A stretch of DNA of 64,000 nt from Eonycteris spelaea (lineage: Eukaryota; Chordata; Mammalia; Chiroptera; Pteropodidae), in contig PUFA01000034.1 in NCBI GenBank assembly GCA_003508835.1, positions 5,048,501-5,112,500 on the forward strand, written 5' to 3'. Position 1 is the first letter of the stretch. The number at the start of each line of letters is the position of its first letter. The position numbers and the translations under genes were made by a program. The notes beneath the pieces were generated by a model. It did not search any database. It was not told where the DNA came from and saw only the letters and a list, made by a program, of their open reading frames with translations. Of the stretch, positions 35,571-46,876 are shown piece after piece.

Positions 35571-36224
35571 CCTCGAGCAATAAGGTTTGTTTTATTTAAC
35601 CGGAGCCCGCATCTGGCAATCCTGCAATCTTTCAGATTCTCTTTCATGGCTCCTTCGGGAAATAGCTTCTATCCTAGGGTAATGTCTCAGGTGTCTTATT
35701 TTAAAGGAACATTCTTTCCATACTTCCTAAGTTATTTCTTATCGCTAGGACAGAAAGAGGTGACTGACATTTGTCCAAGCTAATGCATCAACAATCAGTG
35801 TTAGTGTGCTAATTACTCAGAGCGACCACTGGACACCATGGCACCCAGAAATGATAGGAATCAGCTCCTTCATCTCACATCCTTTCTTGTCTGCTGCATG
35901 ATTACATGGGCGTGCCCCCCAGGTGTGCCTCGCCTTACCTTCACTGATCCTTCTTGTAAATGCTTTTGTAGTTCTTCTTTAATAACTATAATCACACATT
36001 CTGCTTTGTCCTGATTGAGAACCATGCACTGATATATTTGGGGCTTAATAGTTAAAATTCAAATGGCCAAATTACAGAATTTTCTGTTTGCAAAGGAAGA
36101 TATATATATATATATTAAAAACAAAAATTGAAGAAGCAAAGTGATCCAATCCAGGCTATGGGTATATTACACAGGTATTAAACAGCGAATTAGAAGTTAA
36201 GAGCTGTAGGAAAAAATAAGATGT
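35571..36224. other. Non-coding stretch with (TA)n
   Basis: A (TA)n run lies at 36101-36115. Otherwise nothing is recognised. Confidence 0.45.
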
Positions 36225-36560
36225 TTGAGTGGTGGGAGGTGGCAGAATTCAACAAAGAGGAAAGAGTCATTGAGAAGCCAAGGTTTTAGCAGACTTGAGA
36301 GGGAGGCAGTTACCCTGCAGGTGAGCAGGGTAAAGCAACACAGGCGGAGTCAACAGGGCGGAGAACCTGAGGCAGAAGCACACCTGGTACCTTTTTAGGA
36401 AGAGTAGAGAGGCTGGGGTAGCAAAGTGGGGAGTGCAAGATGGACCGCAGTGGCAGAGCGGGTCAGACAGGTGGGCATGGTGTGAGGAAGACCACCCAGA
36501 GCCAGGCAAGCAACTCAGGGCACTGGCCTCTACAGTGAAGACCCACTGCAGGATGGTAAA
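36225..36560 (-). mobile_element. Likely L2 LINE fragment
   Basis: A purine-rich stretch resembles inverted L2: 'GAACCTGAGGCAGAAGCACA' at the place of 'gcaaaggccctgaggtggga', then 'AGTAGAGAGGCTGGGGTAGC'. The match is loose but the order is right. Confidence 0.5.
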
Positions 36561-36644
36561 GTGAGGCTGGCATGATTAATTCACGTTCGTGGTGTGTGTG
36601 TGGGTGTGGTCTTCCAAGTTTCCCACCTATTGGCCCATAAGGCA

Positions 36645-37745
36645 AAATTCAACACATCTCAAAGGATAGATATCACCTGAACCCATGGATCAAAGAAGAA
36701 ATCATAATCTAACAATACTTAGAACTAAGTCAAAATGAAAATGACACATAAGACACCTTTTGGGTCGCACAAAAAGTGGCCCATTTTTAAAAGCTGTATT
36801 GTCTTAAATGTATCAGAAAAGAAAAAATTAAAAATAAAAGAAGTGTCCAACTGAGGTAGTTGGAAAAAGAACACAGAATATATTTAAAGAGACTGAAAGT
36901 ATATAATAAAACAAAATCAATAAAATAGAAAATGAAAATCTAGTCAGATCACTAAAACCAAAAGTTGATTCCTTTAATAGACTAACAATAACAAAATTCC
37001 TGGAAAAACTAATAAAAAAGAGAGAGAAGTCACAAATGTCCAATATTACAAATTTAAACAAATTTATAAAAGGAGAGAACTCTAGATAAAATTAACATAT
37101 AAACTATAATTTGACAATATCATCAACAATTTTTAACCACCAGATATTAAAACGCAGGCCAAATAGACAAATTCCTAAAAAATACATATCTTTCTGAAGC
37201 TGGTCCAATAAGAAATAGAAAGTGTCAATAATTTTATAAATACTAAAACAATTAAAACAATAGTGTGGTCTTTCAACATAAATACCGGGCCCAGATAGAT
37301 TTCTAGGTATTTTCTAATGACAGTATAGTTTTAGATCATTCCACACTGGAAATAAAAAAGAAAGCAGACTCTCCATCTCACTGGTATAACTTTGATTCTG
37401 AAGCCAGAAACAGCAGTTTAGGAAAAGAAAATTATCAGCCCTTATAACTCTTGGCTATAGATATAAAATTCCCAAAGGAAATATTAGCACATCAAATCAA
37501 CCAAAGTGTAAAAAAACATAATACCTACAACCAAACAAGGTATAACTCAGGAATGCAAAAAATAATTTAATTTTAGAAAATTAAAAATGCCATTCAACAC
37601 ATTAATGAATCGAAAGCGAAAAATCTCTCTTCACACAGCAACAGCAGGAAAAGCGTTTGATGAAGGTCAACCCGAACATACGATAAAGAAAAACTCATTG
37701 GAAATTAAGGATAAAAGCAGATTTTGTGTGATAAAGGGTAGCTAC
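36645..37745 (+). pseudogene. L1 ORF2 remnant (endonuclease linker and RT start)
   Basis: The segment follows L1 ORF2 from 'GGATCAAAGAAGAAATCATA' (36688), through 'AATAAAATAGAAAATGAAAA' (36920), 'AGAAATAGAAAGTGTCAATA' (37211) and 'CCGGGCCCAGATAGATTTCT' (37287), to the start of the RT core. There the frame at 37587 gives ...HTATAGKAFDEGQ, aligned to L1 'SIDAEKAFDKIQ'. The motif A catalytic aspartate is replaced by threonine (codon 37641-37643) while KAFD survives. Many stops and indels lie upstream. Confidence 0.82.
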
Positions 37746-38394
37746 AAATTGCCTACCATAGCAGCGTCCTTGTTGCTGATGACTCACCTTTAGAATCCAT
37801 GCTGTGAAAACGTCTTGAATCGAGGATGCTGTGCACTCAGGGTAAAGCACAAACAGTTCAGCGACGGAGTTTTTCTGGTTGAGAACTCAGAGAACCTGAC
37901 GGCTGATGCCCGAGAAGGCCAACCCTGGAACCGGAAATGAGAAACATCTGATGCCAATACGTCACGAAGTAAATACCTTGTTCTCAATTCGATAAAAACC
38001 TCCACATTGTAGCTGTTTCTCTGATATGTCTTTTCTGTCTTCACTCAGTGCTATACCCTCCCACTAAAGCGATGATTTAGATGGTGGTTTGGCTCTCTGG
38101 TGCTTTACAGCCTCTATGTTCAAAGATTACGTGCAATTAATGGGCAGAGGAATCAGGTTTATATGTTAAACTTTTCTTACATTTCCTTGAAGGTCACTCT
38201 GAAGGAGAAAGAGGAGAAGAAGGAAGAGGGACCATTTAAAACATCGCTTTCTAAGGAAAAGAAGTGGGGAGTAGATGCTCAATAGTGGCTGAGTGAATGA
38301 AAGATTGCCCAGTTATCTTTTTCAGTGGTCGACCACCCTGTCCTTCTCCTTCTCCTGACCTTGCAAATACTAAATCCCACTCACACGGGGCCAA
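37746..38394. other. Non-coding stretch, nothing recognised
   Basis: Short frames on both strands, none protein-like. Purine-rich sequence near 38200-38240. Confidence 0.45.
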
Positions 38395-38468
38395 GTCTTC
38401 ACAACCAAAAGGCCTGGGGTCCAGCCCTGGCTCTGTTAGTAACTGTGGGATTTGTGACAAGTACTCAA
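38395..38468 (+). mobile_element. MIR SINE, left half (interrupted)
   Basis: 'TCCAGCCCTGGCTCTGTTAG' and 'TAACTGTGGGATTTGTGACA' equal the MIR core ('CCCGGCTCTGCCACTTACTAGCTGTGTGACCTTGGGCAAGT'). The element breaks off at CTCAA and resumes at 38938. Confidence 0.8.
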
Positions 38469-38937
38469 TGTATAAGTCTCCAGTGGCTGCTATAACAAAT
38501 GCCCACAAAGCGGCTGACTTTGAATAACAGAATTTATTCTCTCACCATTCCGAAGGTCAGAAGTTCAAAATCGAGTTCCCAGCAGGGCCGCACTCCTTCT
38601 GGAGACTCTAGAGAGGGACCTGTCCCGTGACTTTTCCAGCTTCTGGCCATGCTAGGTGTGTGGCTGATCACTTCAAGGTCAGCATCTTCAGATCTCTTTC
38701 TGGTCACTCTTCACATCGTGTTCTCTTCTGTGGTTGGTTAAATCTCACTTGACCCCTTTCCTATCAGGATACAGGTGATATAAGGGTGTATAAGGAACCA
38801 CCTGGATAACTTCCCCATCATGAGTTAAGATTCTTGACTTAATTATATAAGCAAAAACTTAATCATGTAAGGTGACACTCACGGGTCTCAGACATTAGGA
38901 TCTGCTTTCTTTAGGGGCCACTGTTCAGCCCACTACA
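38469..38937 (-). mobile_element. Solo MaLR-like LTR inserted into a MIR
   Basis: The edges are TGTATAAGTCTCC and CAGCCCACTACA. Flanks are CTCAA (38464-38468) and CTTAA (38938-38942), a 5-bp duplication with one transition. Internal blocks 'AACAGAATTTATTCTCTCAC', 'GAGTTCCCAGCAGGGCCGCA' and 'TAAGGTGACACTCACGGGTC' fit an inverted MaLR-like LTR of about 469 bp. Confidence 0.85.
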
Positions 38938-39045
38938 CTTAATCTCTCCAAGTTTCAGCTTCTTTATCTGCAAAACAGATAAGAATACCAAACACATGAG
39001 ATGTGGTGTGCTGACAGTTAAATAAGAAACACATAAATATGAACT
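38938..39045 (+). mobile_element. MIR SINE, right half
   Basis: It resumes exactly where the left half stopped: 'CTTAATCTCTCCAAGTTTCA', 'TTTATCTGCAAAACAGATAA', then 'GCTGACAGTTAAATAAGA'. Joined across the LTR, the MIR reads continuously. Confidence 0.8.
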
Positions 39046-39049
39046 AATA

Positions 39050-39067
39050 CAAACACACACACACACT
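39050..39067. repeat. Short (CA)n microsatellite
   Basis: About eight CA units. Confidence 0.85.
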
Positions 39068-40199
39068 CAGCATGCTCAATAAATAGAGTTTAAAGAAGAC
39101 CATAATTTGTCTCCATAAAGCTTTATGAGCTATGAACATTTCTTAACTCTCTGCAACTCCTAAATCCTTATGGTTATAACTAATTTCACATTCAGTTTCA
39201 TTTTGTCTCATTACATAGCTTTCACCTTTTCTTGAATGTTTTGCTTGTCTAGCTCCACAATTCTTAGTGAACCATCAAGTAATATATTACATGTTGTCCT
39301 TGTTATAAGGAGTTCCTTGCCTGGAGGAGGAGACAAATACATGAGATGATGATATTGTCCTTTTGAATGCATCAGATGTGATGGGAGAACAGGGAAGGCA
39401 TTATTAGTTCTGCCTAGATTTGAGAAATGGCTACAGAGCTGGACCTGCCAACTGGCCACAAGGGCCCACATCTCCTTTAATCCAAGCTTTGTCCAGCTTT
39501 CTCAAGCTCACTACAAGGGAAATCATGATCATGTTATCATAAAACTTTCATCTGGGCACCAAAGCAAAAGTTCCTGGCTCCAGATATGTTTGATTGTTTC
39601 TTCATTAACTGTCTCTTATTTTGTTTTCCACAGATCACTTGAGATGCTGGTTTCTCAGCTCAGGACAAGAGTGGCAGACAAGTCTTCCTACACCTTGAGA
39701 TGAGTGCTGACAGCCTGACCAGACATGAGGTGGAAAAAAATGACAGTGTGTCTGCCAGGAAGCTACCATTGCTGCTCGTTTTGACTTTATTCAAGATGAT
39801 CTAAAACGTGTCCATGGGAAGAACATGCACCTCCAGAGATGTGAGGGGGCTGATGACTCCCGCTAAAATGACTAACAAGACACCAACATCGGCATTTGAG
39901 CATCGTATCCATCACCTTCCTCTTGTACGAGCATTTTCCATGCTGCGCTCCATGCTGCTAGGATGAGAAAATACAGAAAACCCTGCATTGCTGGATAGCT
40001 TCCGAACGTGCCTCTCCTACATTAGCACGGTCACCATTACCTTCCCTTTACCTCAGAGTTCCCGAAATGATCAAAACACTCCTCCTCAGACACCTACTTG
40101 CATTGTGAGAACTTGCCATCTGAATTATTCTGATATTATGAAACGAAAGCGATTTGTGAAAACCAACAAATCTAATGACATCTCATAAATCCTTTAGTA
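39068..40199. other. Unrecognised stretch with a candidate splice acceptor
   Basis: The sequence up to 39633 has a strong polypyrimidine tract and 'TTGTTTTCCACAG', after which about 500 bp of unique-looking sequence follows. Stops occur in every frame, so an exon here would be non-coding. No mate donor site was pinned down. Confidence 0.35.
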
Positions 40200-41139
40200 T
40201 TAATCTGTCATGTTTTTGTGTGACTTCTAACCCTATTTGTCCGCTCACATTCCTCACTCCTCACTTTTTTCCATGCCCCCAGCTTTGTTCCAGTTCCATT
40301 CTTTACCTTCTCATGTTTCTTCTTTATATTTTTTATTCTCCTTTTGGACATCCCTTACTTTGTAACTTTGGTATTCTTTCTTATCTCTCTTTTATTCTCT
40401 ACCCTTCATACCTACTCTGGTTTTCACCAACCATGGCCATTTGGCTTTAGGCTTACATCTCTCAGCCACTGCAGTCCTTTGGTAAACGGGAGGCTGATGG
40501 AAGGAGAGGGAGATCCTTTTCTCCAGCCCTGATCTTTTTCCTACACATCCAGACCCCCTGTACATCTCTGCCTACATGTCCTGTTGTTATTTCCAGCTCA
40601 ATATTTAAAACAAAGTCCAATACCTTGAACTTCAAATGAGTCCTTTCTCTTCTCCAAGGCTATTAATACCATAGTTTATTAACCTTTCATTTCCTCTGGT
40701 TTAATTCCCTTCATTCGTCTGTAATTTCCAATCATGAAAATCTGCAAAATCTGTTTCCATTGGCCATTCACCAAATAATCAAATCTACTCTGCCAGCCTT
40801 CTTTTCTAATGCTTCAAGATAAAAGGTAACATTTATCTCAAATCTTGTAATGTCAGAATGCATATAGTACTTTACTTATTTATTTTAATGATGTTTCCGT
40901 TATTCCCAGTTATCAAATGTACATCAGGAAGGCTAAATAATTTGCCAAATGGCACACCTGTAGTAACAACATGGCCAGGAGGAAATCCAAATCATCTCAT
41001 GCCAAATACCCTGTCGTTGTTTTAACAATGTAAAATGATGTTTTCTAGAGGTTTTTAGCTGCAGTCTTGCTTCTCTATCCCCTTAAAAATATTCTTACAA
41101 CTATACTCCCTAACAAAAGCAGATGATATCTTTGGTCTC
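40200..41139. other. Pyrimidine-rich stretch, possibly old L2 and MIR
   Basis: The 40560-40830 portion ('TTTCCAGCTCAATATTTAAA', 'CTGCAAAATCTGTTTCCATT') has the flavour of the L2 region upstream of its 3' end. The 40855-41005 portion resembles an inverted MIR ('AGGCTAAATAATTTGCCAAA'). Neither is strong. Confidence 0.4.
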
Positions 41140-41485
41140 TTACAGAATCAAATCATTCCCACACTCAGTCATTTCCATGCAAAATGTTCTCAACCCCACA
41201 TCCCGGGTGAATTGACAACTGCTCCTCACCATCCGTTCTCACCGGAAGAGCTACTTCCTATTGGACATCGATTGCTCTGTGTTTCCACTGCTTTCCAGGC
41301 ACATAAGACACAAGACACGTGCCACAGTTGTGTGAGCACTTAACGGGATTCCTTTTATAGTGTTCAGATTCAGTTCGTGTATCTCTTCTTTTCCCACAAA
41401 AAAGAAATGTTATGGCAGAGCCTTGACCACAGCAGGTGCATAATAATTCTTTGCAGAGTGACTCATTCATTATTTGACGGGCTTT
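41140..41485 (+). mobile_element. L2 LINE 3' end
   Basis: The tail is 'GAGCCTTGACCACAGCAGGT', GCATAATAATTCTTTG, then 'GACTCATTCATT'. This corresponds to '...cacatagtaggcgctcaataaatgtttgttgaatgaatga'. Upstream pyrimidine-rich blocks fit the L2 3' UTR. Confidence 0.65.
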
Positions 41486-42329
41486 TGAGGTTTTTGTTTA
41501 GATGGTTTGAGTTTAAATCTTTCATGACACATTTTAGACATGCAAAATGTATACAATGATCTAGTGTAAACCCTTCAACACACTATCTAGCTCAGGAAAG
41601 AGACATTACCAGTCCGAGTTTCTTATGTATCCCTATCCATCCATCTATTCCTCCATTCTGAGTTTGATGTGTCTCAGGTCTCAGTCTTATTCAGTTATTA
41701 CTTTTTCTTCTAATGTACTAGTCCTCAAAGGTTACGAGCCCACTCTCCAGTAAAAGCAAAATCACAAGGAAGCGGAAGAAACAGGCGATACATTTCTCTG
41801 AGGCTCACTGACCTTTCTAAATCTGCAGCTGGAGTTTTCTCAGGAAGTAGTGGACTCATATTCCGTTGAAACATAAGGCTAGTATTTATTTTTAGTCTAG
41901 GAAAACATATATGGTCAGCATCTCAGTTCCCAGCGGGAAAAACAGGAAAACTTCTATGGCACCAGCTGTTTTATGGAGCCTGAGAAGGCTCACTCAGTTA
42001 GACCCCTTTGTCTCTGTTCCTCGCTCATATATTTTTATCTAGAAATGAAGTATCTGTTATAATTTCTTCCTCTGTGAGAAACTAGACATGATATAAAATA
42101 ACTCTTTTTTAAACTTTGCCTTTTTATTTGTACATTCAGGATATTGTTTTAAAGTATGGGCCATTGTTCATGGAACTGAAGACATTTCACAAAACTAATT
42201 ATGATAATATTAAGGGATTTCGTGGCATATAAAATAATGAGACATCTTTGATTATATTTTATTTATGTTTTTTTTGCATTCCCCTTTCATTTAAAATATT
42301 TGTGTTCATTTTAAAAGAAATATTTAAAA
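41486..42329. other. Non-coding stretch, nothing recognised
   Basis: No family or gene recognised. Confidence 0.45.
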
Positions 42330-42810
42330 AAAAATAATAAAATGAATATCCATGAACTGACCACTCAACTTAAGAACTAAATTGTTACTAATGTATTCAT
42401 CTGTGACTCCTTCCATATACTATTTTCTTCATTTCCCTCATTCCTTTAGTATCTCATCAATTTTTTTATTTTTATAGTTTAATCACATTTGTACCTATCC
42501 CAAAAACTGCATGATAATTTTTTGCTTGTTTTGCATTTTATAGAAATGCTATCACACTATAGGAAATCGGCCACAACTCTTTTGTTAGCAAATGTTAAGT
42601 ACGATACATGAAGATCCAGCTCAATTTTCATTGCTCTATAATATCCTATTTTTTGATATAAGAATGTATTGACTGAGTCTCCTTCTGCATATTTTTATTT
42701 TTATTTTTTGATGTGACAATTAATACTTCTACAAAAATGCTTGCACATGTCTTCATTACACATTGAAATGTTTTTCTACATTGTTTATCATTCTTAATAT
42801 ATTAGGAATT
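42330..42810 (+). mobile_element. Old L1 UTR-type sequence
   Basis: 'GCATTTTATAGAAATGCTAT', 'GCTCAATTTTCATTGCTCTA', 'TAATATCCTATTTTTTGATA' and 'AAAATGCTTGCACATGTCTT' correspond in order to the widespread L1M untranslated segment ('...tcattgctgtatagtattccattgta...aacattcttgtacatgtctt'). Confidence 0.65.
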
Positions 42811-43799
42811 CATGCCTGTTTTTTCTTCTATGACATTACATTTGGTTTTAGACATTACAAGTCAATTCTCCCAATTCATGATGTCTTTTAATGAATGGAA
42901 GTTTGTATTTTTAATATAATCAAACATCAAATTATGATTTCATGCCCTAGCATAAATATTCTCCTATATTTTATTCTAAGAGTTTTTGCAGTTTGCCGTT
43001 TATTTCTAAGTATTTATTATATTCAGAATTATTATCTATAGTATAAGAATGTAATTTCATAATTTCATATTTTTGAGTTCCCAGCAGAATTTCTTGAATT
43101 GATATTTTCCCATCACACTTCATTTATATATCAGCTTTACATATTTGCTACTCCTTAGCTTTAAACCTAAACATTCTTCTCCTAGTTATAGGCTATACAC
43201 AGGTGCCTGCTGGCAGCTCAAACATAGGCTTTAACCCATATTTTTTGTCTTATTTCTCCTTCAGGCTTAACTAAAGCACTTTTTCACCTATAAAAACTAC
43301 CAGTTGAATTATCATTTTTTTACTCCTCTCAGTTCAAAATTTTAGGCATGTCTAATTGATTTTTGTCTTTTTATAGTATTGCAAACCCATCCCTTACTTG
43401 TATTCTTTTGAAATAATCCCAGTTCAATTCCTTCACCTTATCATGATTATTTTCAAATCTTAATATCTGCTTCCAATTTTGTGCTACTCGGAAATGTAGA
43501 GGGACAGAGAGTCAAGCAGATGAAGATCAAAATATCGATTGTTACAAGAAGTCTGCTTTCAATATAGCCATGTAAATTCTTACCAGACTGACCCGACCGC
43601 TGATGACAACCACATACTCTGGAAAAAATGTGAAAAAAGCTACAAAAAGGCAGTAGAAAGGGCACAAAAGTAGACAAATTCCAGAGACTACCAAATGGAT
43701 AGTTGGATATTCAGGAAAAGCAAATACTAGCCAAAATGTAAAATTATGGGCAAATATAAAACATTATACTTTCCTTTTAATTTCTTCAAAGGCCATAGC
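42811..43799. other. AT-rich stretch, partly old L1
   Basis: The part up to about 43080 may continue the L1 UTR. The remainder is not assigned. Confidence 0.4.
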
Positions 43800-44328
43800 T
43801 CTTTAAAAGCAAAAATTATAATATTCTGTGGCATTTACATTGCATGAATTTTAATACATATGACAAATAGAACTAAAGGACATGGAGATACATGGGCTTA
43901 TACTATTGCAAGAGTTCTATGTGCAACATAAAGTTATATAATATTAAGCCTAGGTTCTTCAAAAGAAAGAATTAAACATTAAAAAAATCCAAAGGAGTAT
44001 AACTTAATAGCAAATAGATAGTTTAATGCATAATTCTAAAATTATTCAAATAATTTAAAAAGGAAAATAAGTAAAAGAATATAGAATTGAAAAAAGAGGG
44101 AAAATAAAAAAAATTTATAAATAGTAAACCTACCCAAACATGCCAAAAATTACATTAATTATAATGGTCAAAGAACTATGATTAAAAGGCAGGAATTGTC
44201 ATAATTAAAAGCTGCCTGTGAAAATGCATTTTAACCACATATAGTTGAAAAGTAAATCGATAACAAAAGATGTAGCATGTAAACAGCCTAAGAAGAGTCC
44301 CAGTGGCCACATCTATATCAGATAAAAC
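43800..44328 (+). pseudogene. L1 ORF2 5' part (endonuclease region)
   Basis: 'GGGCTTATACTATTGCAAGA' (43893), 'ATTATAATGGTCAAAGAACT' (44158), 'ATTAAAAGGCAGGAATTGTC' (44181) and 'CATCTATATCAGATAAAACA' (44310) follow the endonuclease part of an old L1 (the last encodes roughly ILISDK). Every frame is broken. Here the L1 jumps directly into a GGAA tract. Confidence 0.72.
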
Positions 44329-44431
44329 AGAAGGAAGGAAGGAAGGAAGGAAGGAAGGAAGGAAGGAAGGAAGGAAGGAAGGAAGGAAGGAAGGAAGGAA
44401 GGAAGAAGGAAGAAAGAAAGAAAGAAAGAAA

Positions 44432-44472
<41 letters not shown>

Positions 44473-44610
44473 AGAAGGAAGGAAACAGGAAGGAAAGAAG
44501 GAAGGAAAGAAAGAAAGGGTAAGAGAGAAAGGGAGAGAGAGAAAGAAAGAAAAAGAAGGAAAAAGAGAGAGGAGAGAGAGAGAGAAAGAGATAAAAAGAA
44601 AGACAAAAAA
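44329..44610. repeat. (GGAA)n/(GAAA)n purine tract, about 280 bp
   Basis: Some eighteen near-perfect GGAA units (44331-44405) are followed by GAAA, GGAA and GAGA variants. It produces lysine/arginine-rich and, on the other strand, phenylalanine/leucine/serine-rich frames of about 100 codons that are not genes. Such tracts mutate quickly, and GGAA arrays can bind ETS-family factors. Confidence 0.97.
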
Positions 44611-44635
44611 GTATAAATATCATAAAGGAAGAAGT

Positions 44636-46470
44636 AAAATTGTCTCTATATGAAGATGACTTCATTGTTTATGTGTAAAATCCTAAGGCATCTATAAAGT
44701 GACTTTAGAAACTAATATAGAAAATTACCATGGTTTCATGATACAAGGTTAATGTACCAAAATCAATTGCATCTTTGTGTGTTAGCAATAAACAAATGAA
44801 AAATAAAATAAACCAATATCATTAAAATATTAATTTCTTAAGGTTATATTTAACAAAAGACACCCAAAACTTCTACACTGAAAACTAAAACGAGCTCTTA
44901 GTAAAAATTCAAGAAGACCTAAATAAATGCAGAGATAAACCGTTTTTATGAATTGCAAGATTTGATATCATTAAGATGTTATTTCTCTACAAAGTGATCT
45001 TTAAGTCAACACAATTCCAATCACTATTTCAGCAGATGATTTTTTTTTCATGGAAGTAGTAATGCAAATTTTAAAAATTATATGGAAAGAGAAAAGAAAT
45101 AGATGTTCCAAACAATCTTGAAAGAAATTAAATCAAACACACTGCCTGGATTTAATACTTCAAGTTATAGTAACCAAGAGAGTGTAACATGAATTTAATT
45201 ATTGACAAAGTGATCAATAGAACAGCACAGACTTATAGTCCATATAGTCATTTGATTTCTAATAAAGATTCCAAGGAAATTCAAAGAAAAAGGGAAAGAT
45301 TTTTTAACAAGCGATGCTAGAATAATTGGATATCCATTTGGAAAAAAAATGGAACTTTGACTACTTTCTACCACATATGAAGGTAATTAGAGTTGGAATA
45401 TTGGCCTAAGTGTAAGAGCTAACACTATAAAACTTTTACAAGAAAAAATAACAAAATATCTTCATGACTTCAGAGTAGAAAAATATTGCTTGGATTGCAA
45501 AAAGTAATAAGAGAAACACTGATAAGTTGAATTTCATTAAATTTAAATCTCTTACCAAAAACATCATTGAGAATAACTAATAGGCAAGACTTGGAGAGAA
45601 TATTCACAAAACATATCTGACAAATTACTGGTATCAAGGATATATAAACTTCTACAACTTAGTAAGCGAAATACCAGCAACCCCACAAAGTATGGGCAAA
45701 AGTTTAAACATTCACCAAAGAAGATACACAAATAGCCAATAAGCCCATAAAAACAGTTCAAATTTAAAAATGCAGTGAAATAATACTACGTATTCAATAA
45801 TATAGCTAAACACACAAAGATGGATAATATCATTTGTGGAGAATGTGGAGCAACTGGAATTTTCATGTTTTCAGTGAGAAAGAAAAATGGTACGAGTTTG
45901 GATAAAGGTCTGATATTTTCCTATAATAATAAACACACACCTACTCAGCAATTCTAGTCCTATGTAGTTACTCAAAAGAAATGAAAAAGTATGTTCGCCA
46001 AAAGATTTTTGCAAGATTGGTCATAGCATATTTATTCCAAAAGCCCTGACTTGAGAACAGCCTGATGTCCATCGATAGAAGAATGGATAAACTGTGGAAT
46101 ATTTTTATATAGCCACAACGAAAGGATGAGCTATTAATATATAGAACAAATAGATGAGTCTCAAAGACATTACGCTCAATCAATCTTTGTGTAAGAGAGT
46201 CCATACTGTATGCATAATTACATGTACATAAAGTACCAGAACAGGCAAAATTAATGGCGGGGTAAAAATCAGAACAGATGTTGCCTCTGAGGCTTGGGGT
46301 AAGAATTTACTGGGAAGGGGCTTGAGACAGCTGTCTGGGGTTGTGGTGATGTCCTACAACTTGACAAGGGTTTGGGTTAACTTGGTATATGCATTTGTCA
46401 AAACTCAACACATATATACTTAAAGTTTATATATTCCACGGAATGTTTAGTTTATATCAAAACAAAAACA
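44636..46470 (+). pseudogene. L1 ORF2 3' half and 3' UTR, broken
   Basis: It starts at the reverse-transcriptase active-site box, here YEDD (44649-44660) in place of (Y/F)ADD, within SLYEDDFIVY. It continues through 'ACAAGGTTAATGTACCAAAA', 'CAATTCCAATCACTATTTCA' (45010), 'GTATCAAGGATATATAAACT' (45631) and 'TTTGTCAAAACTCAACACAT' in the 3' UTR (46395). Both aspartates survive but stops and frameshifts abound. About 1 kb of ORF2 expected between 44328 and 44636 is absent. Confidence 0.85.
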
Positions 46471-46720
46471 AACTGTAGCGATATGTGTGCTGACGCACTC
46501 AGGAGAAAGTTTGGTGTTGTATTCCTCCGAGGCGTCGCATTGACATGCCTCGAAAAATGTGATGGATCCATTAGTGGATGGAGCAATAGATACATGGATA
46601 GTTTGTTAACTATGTTAAAAAATATATTTAGTAAAATGTTATATTGGTATTCACTTCAAAATAATTTTAATTGTGCTGTATATTTGAAATTTTCATAATG
46701 AGATGTTGAAAAATAAAACA
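46471..46720 (+). mobile_element. Second L1 3' UTR
   Basis: 'TGATGGATCCATTAGTGGAT', 'TATATTTGAAATTTTCATAA' and 'TGAGATGTTGAAAAATAAAA' are the end of a different L1M 3' UTR type, ending in an A-rich tail. Confidence 0.6.
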
Positions 46721-46739
46721 GAAATAAAATTACAAATGA

Positions 46740-46876
46740 GGGAAAGATATCTAAATATAAAATTGAGGAATTATAGTAATGATCCTATCACTATATATAC
46801 AAATATTGAATCATTCTATGTACCTGAAACTAAGAAATATTTTATGTCAATTACACCTCAATAAAAAATGAATTTA
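46740..46876 (+). mobile_element. Third L1 3' end, younger type
   Basis: 'ACTATATATACAAATATTGA', 'ATCATTCTATGTACCTGAAA' and 'TGTCAATTACACCTCAATAA' are the tail of an L1 type that I associate with laurasiatherian genomes. Confidence 0.8.

Noticed and set aside
44303..44653. 116-codon lysine/arginine/glutamate-rich frame and its FLS-rich antisense frames
   Set aside because: They are entirely the translation of the GGAA/GAAA microsatellite.
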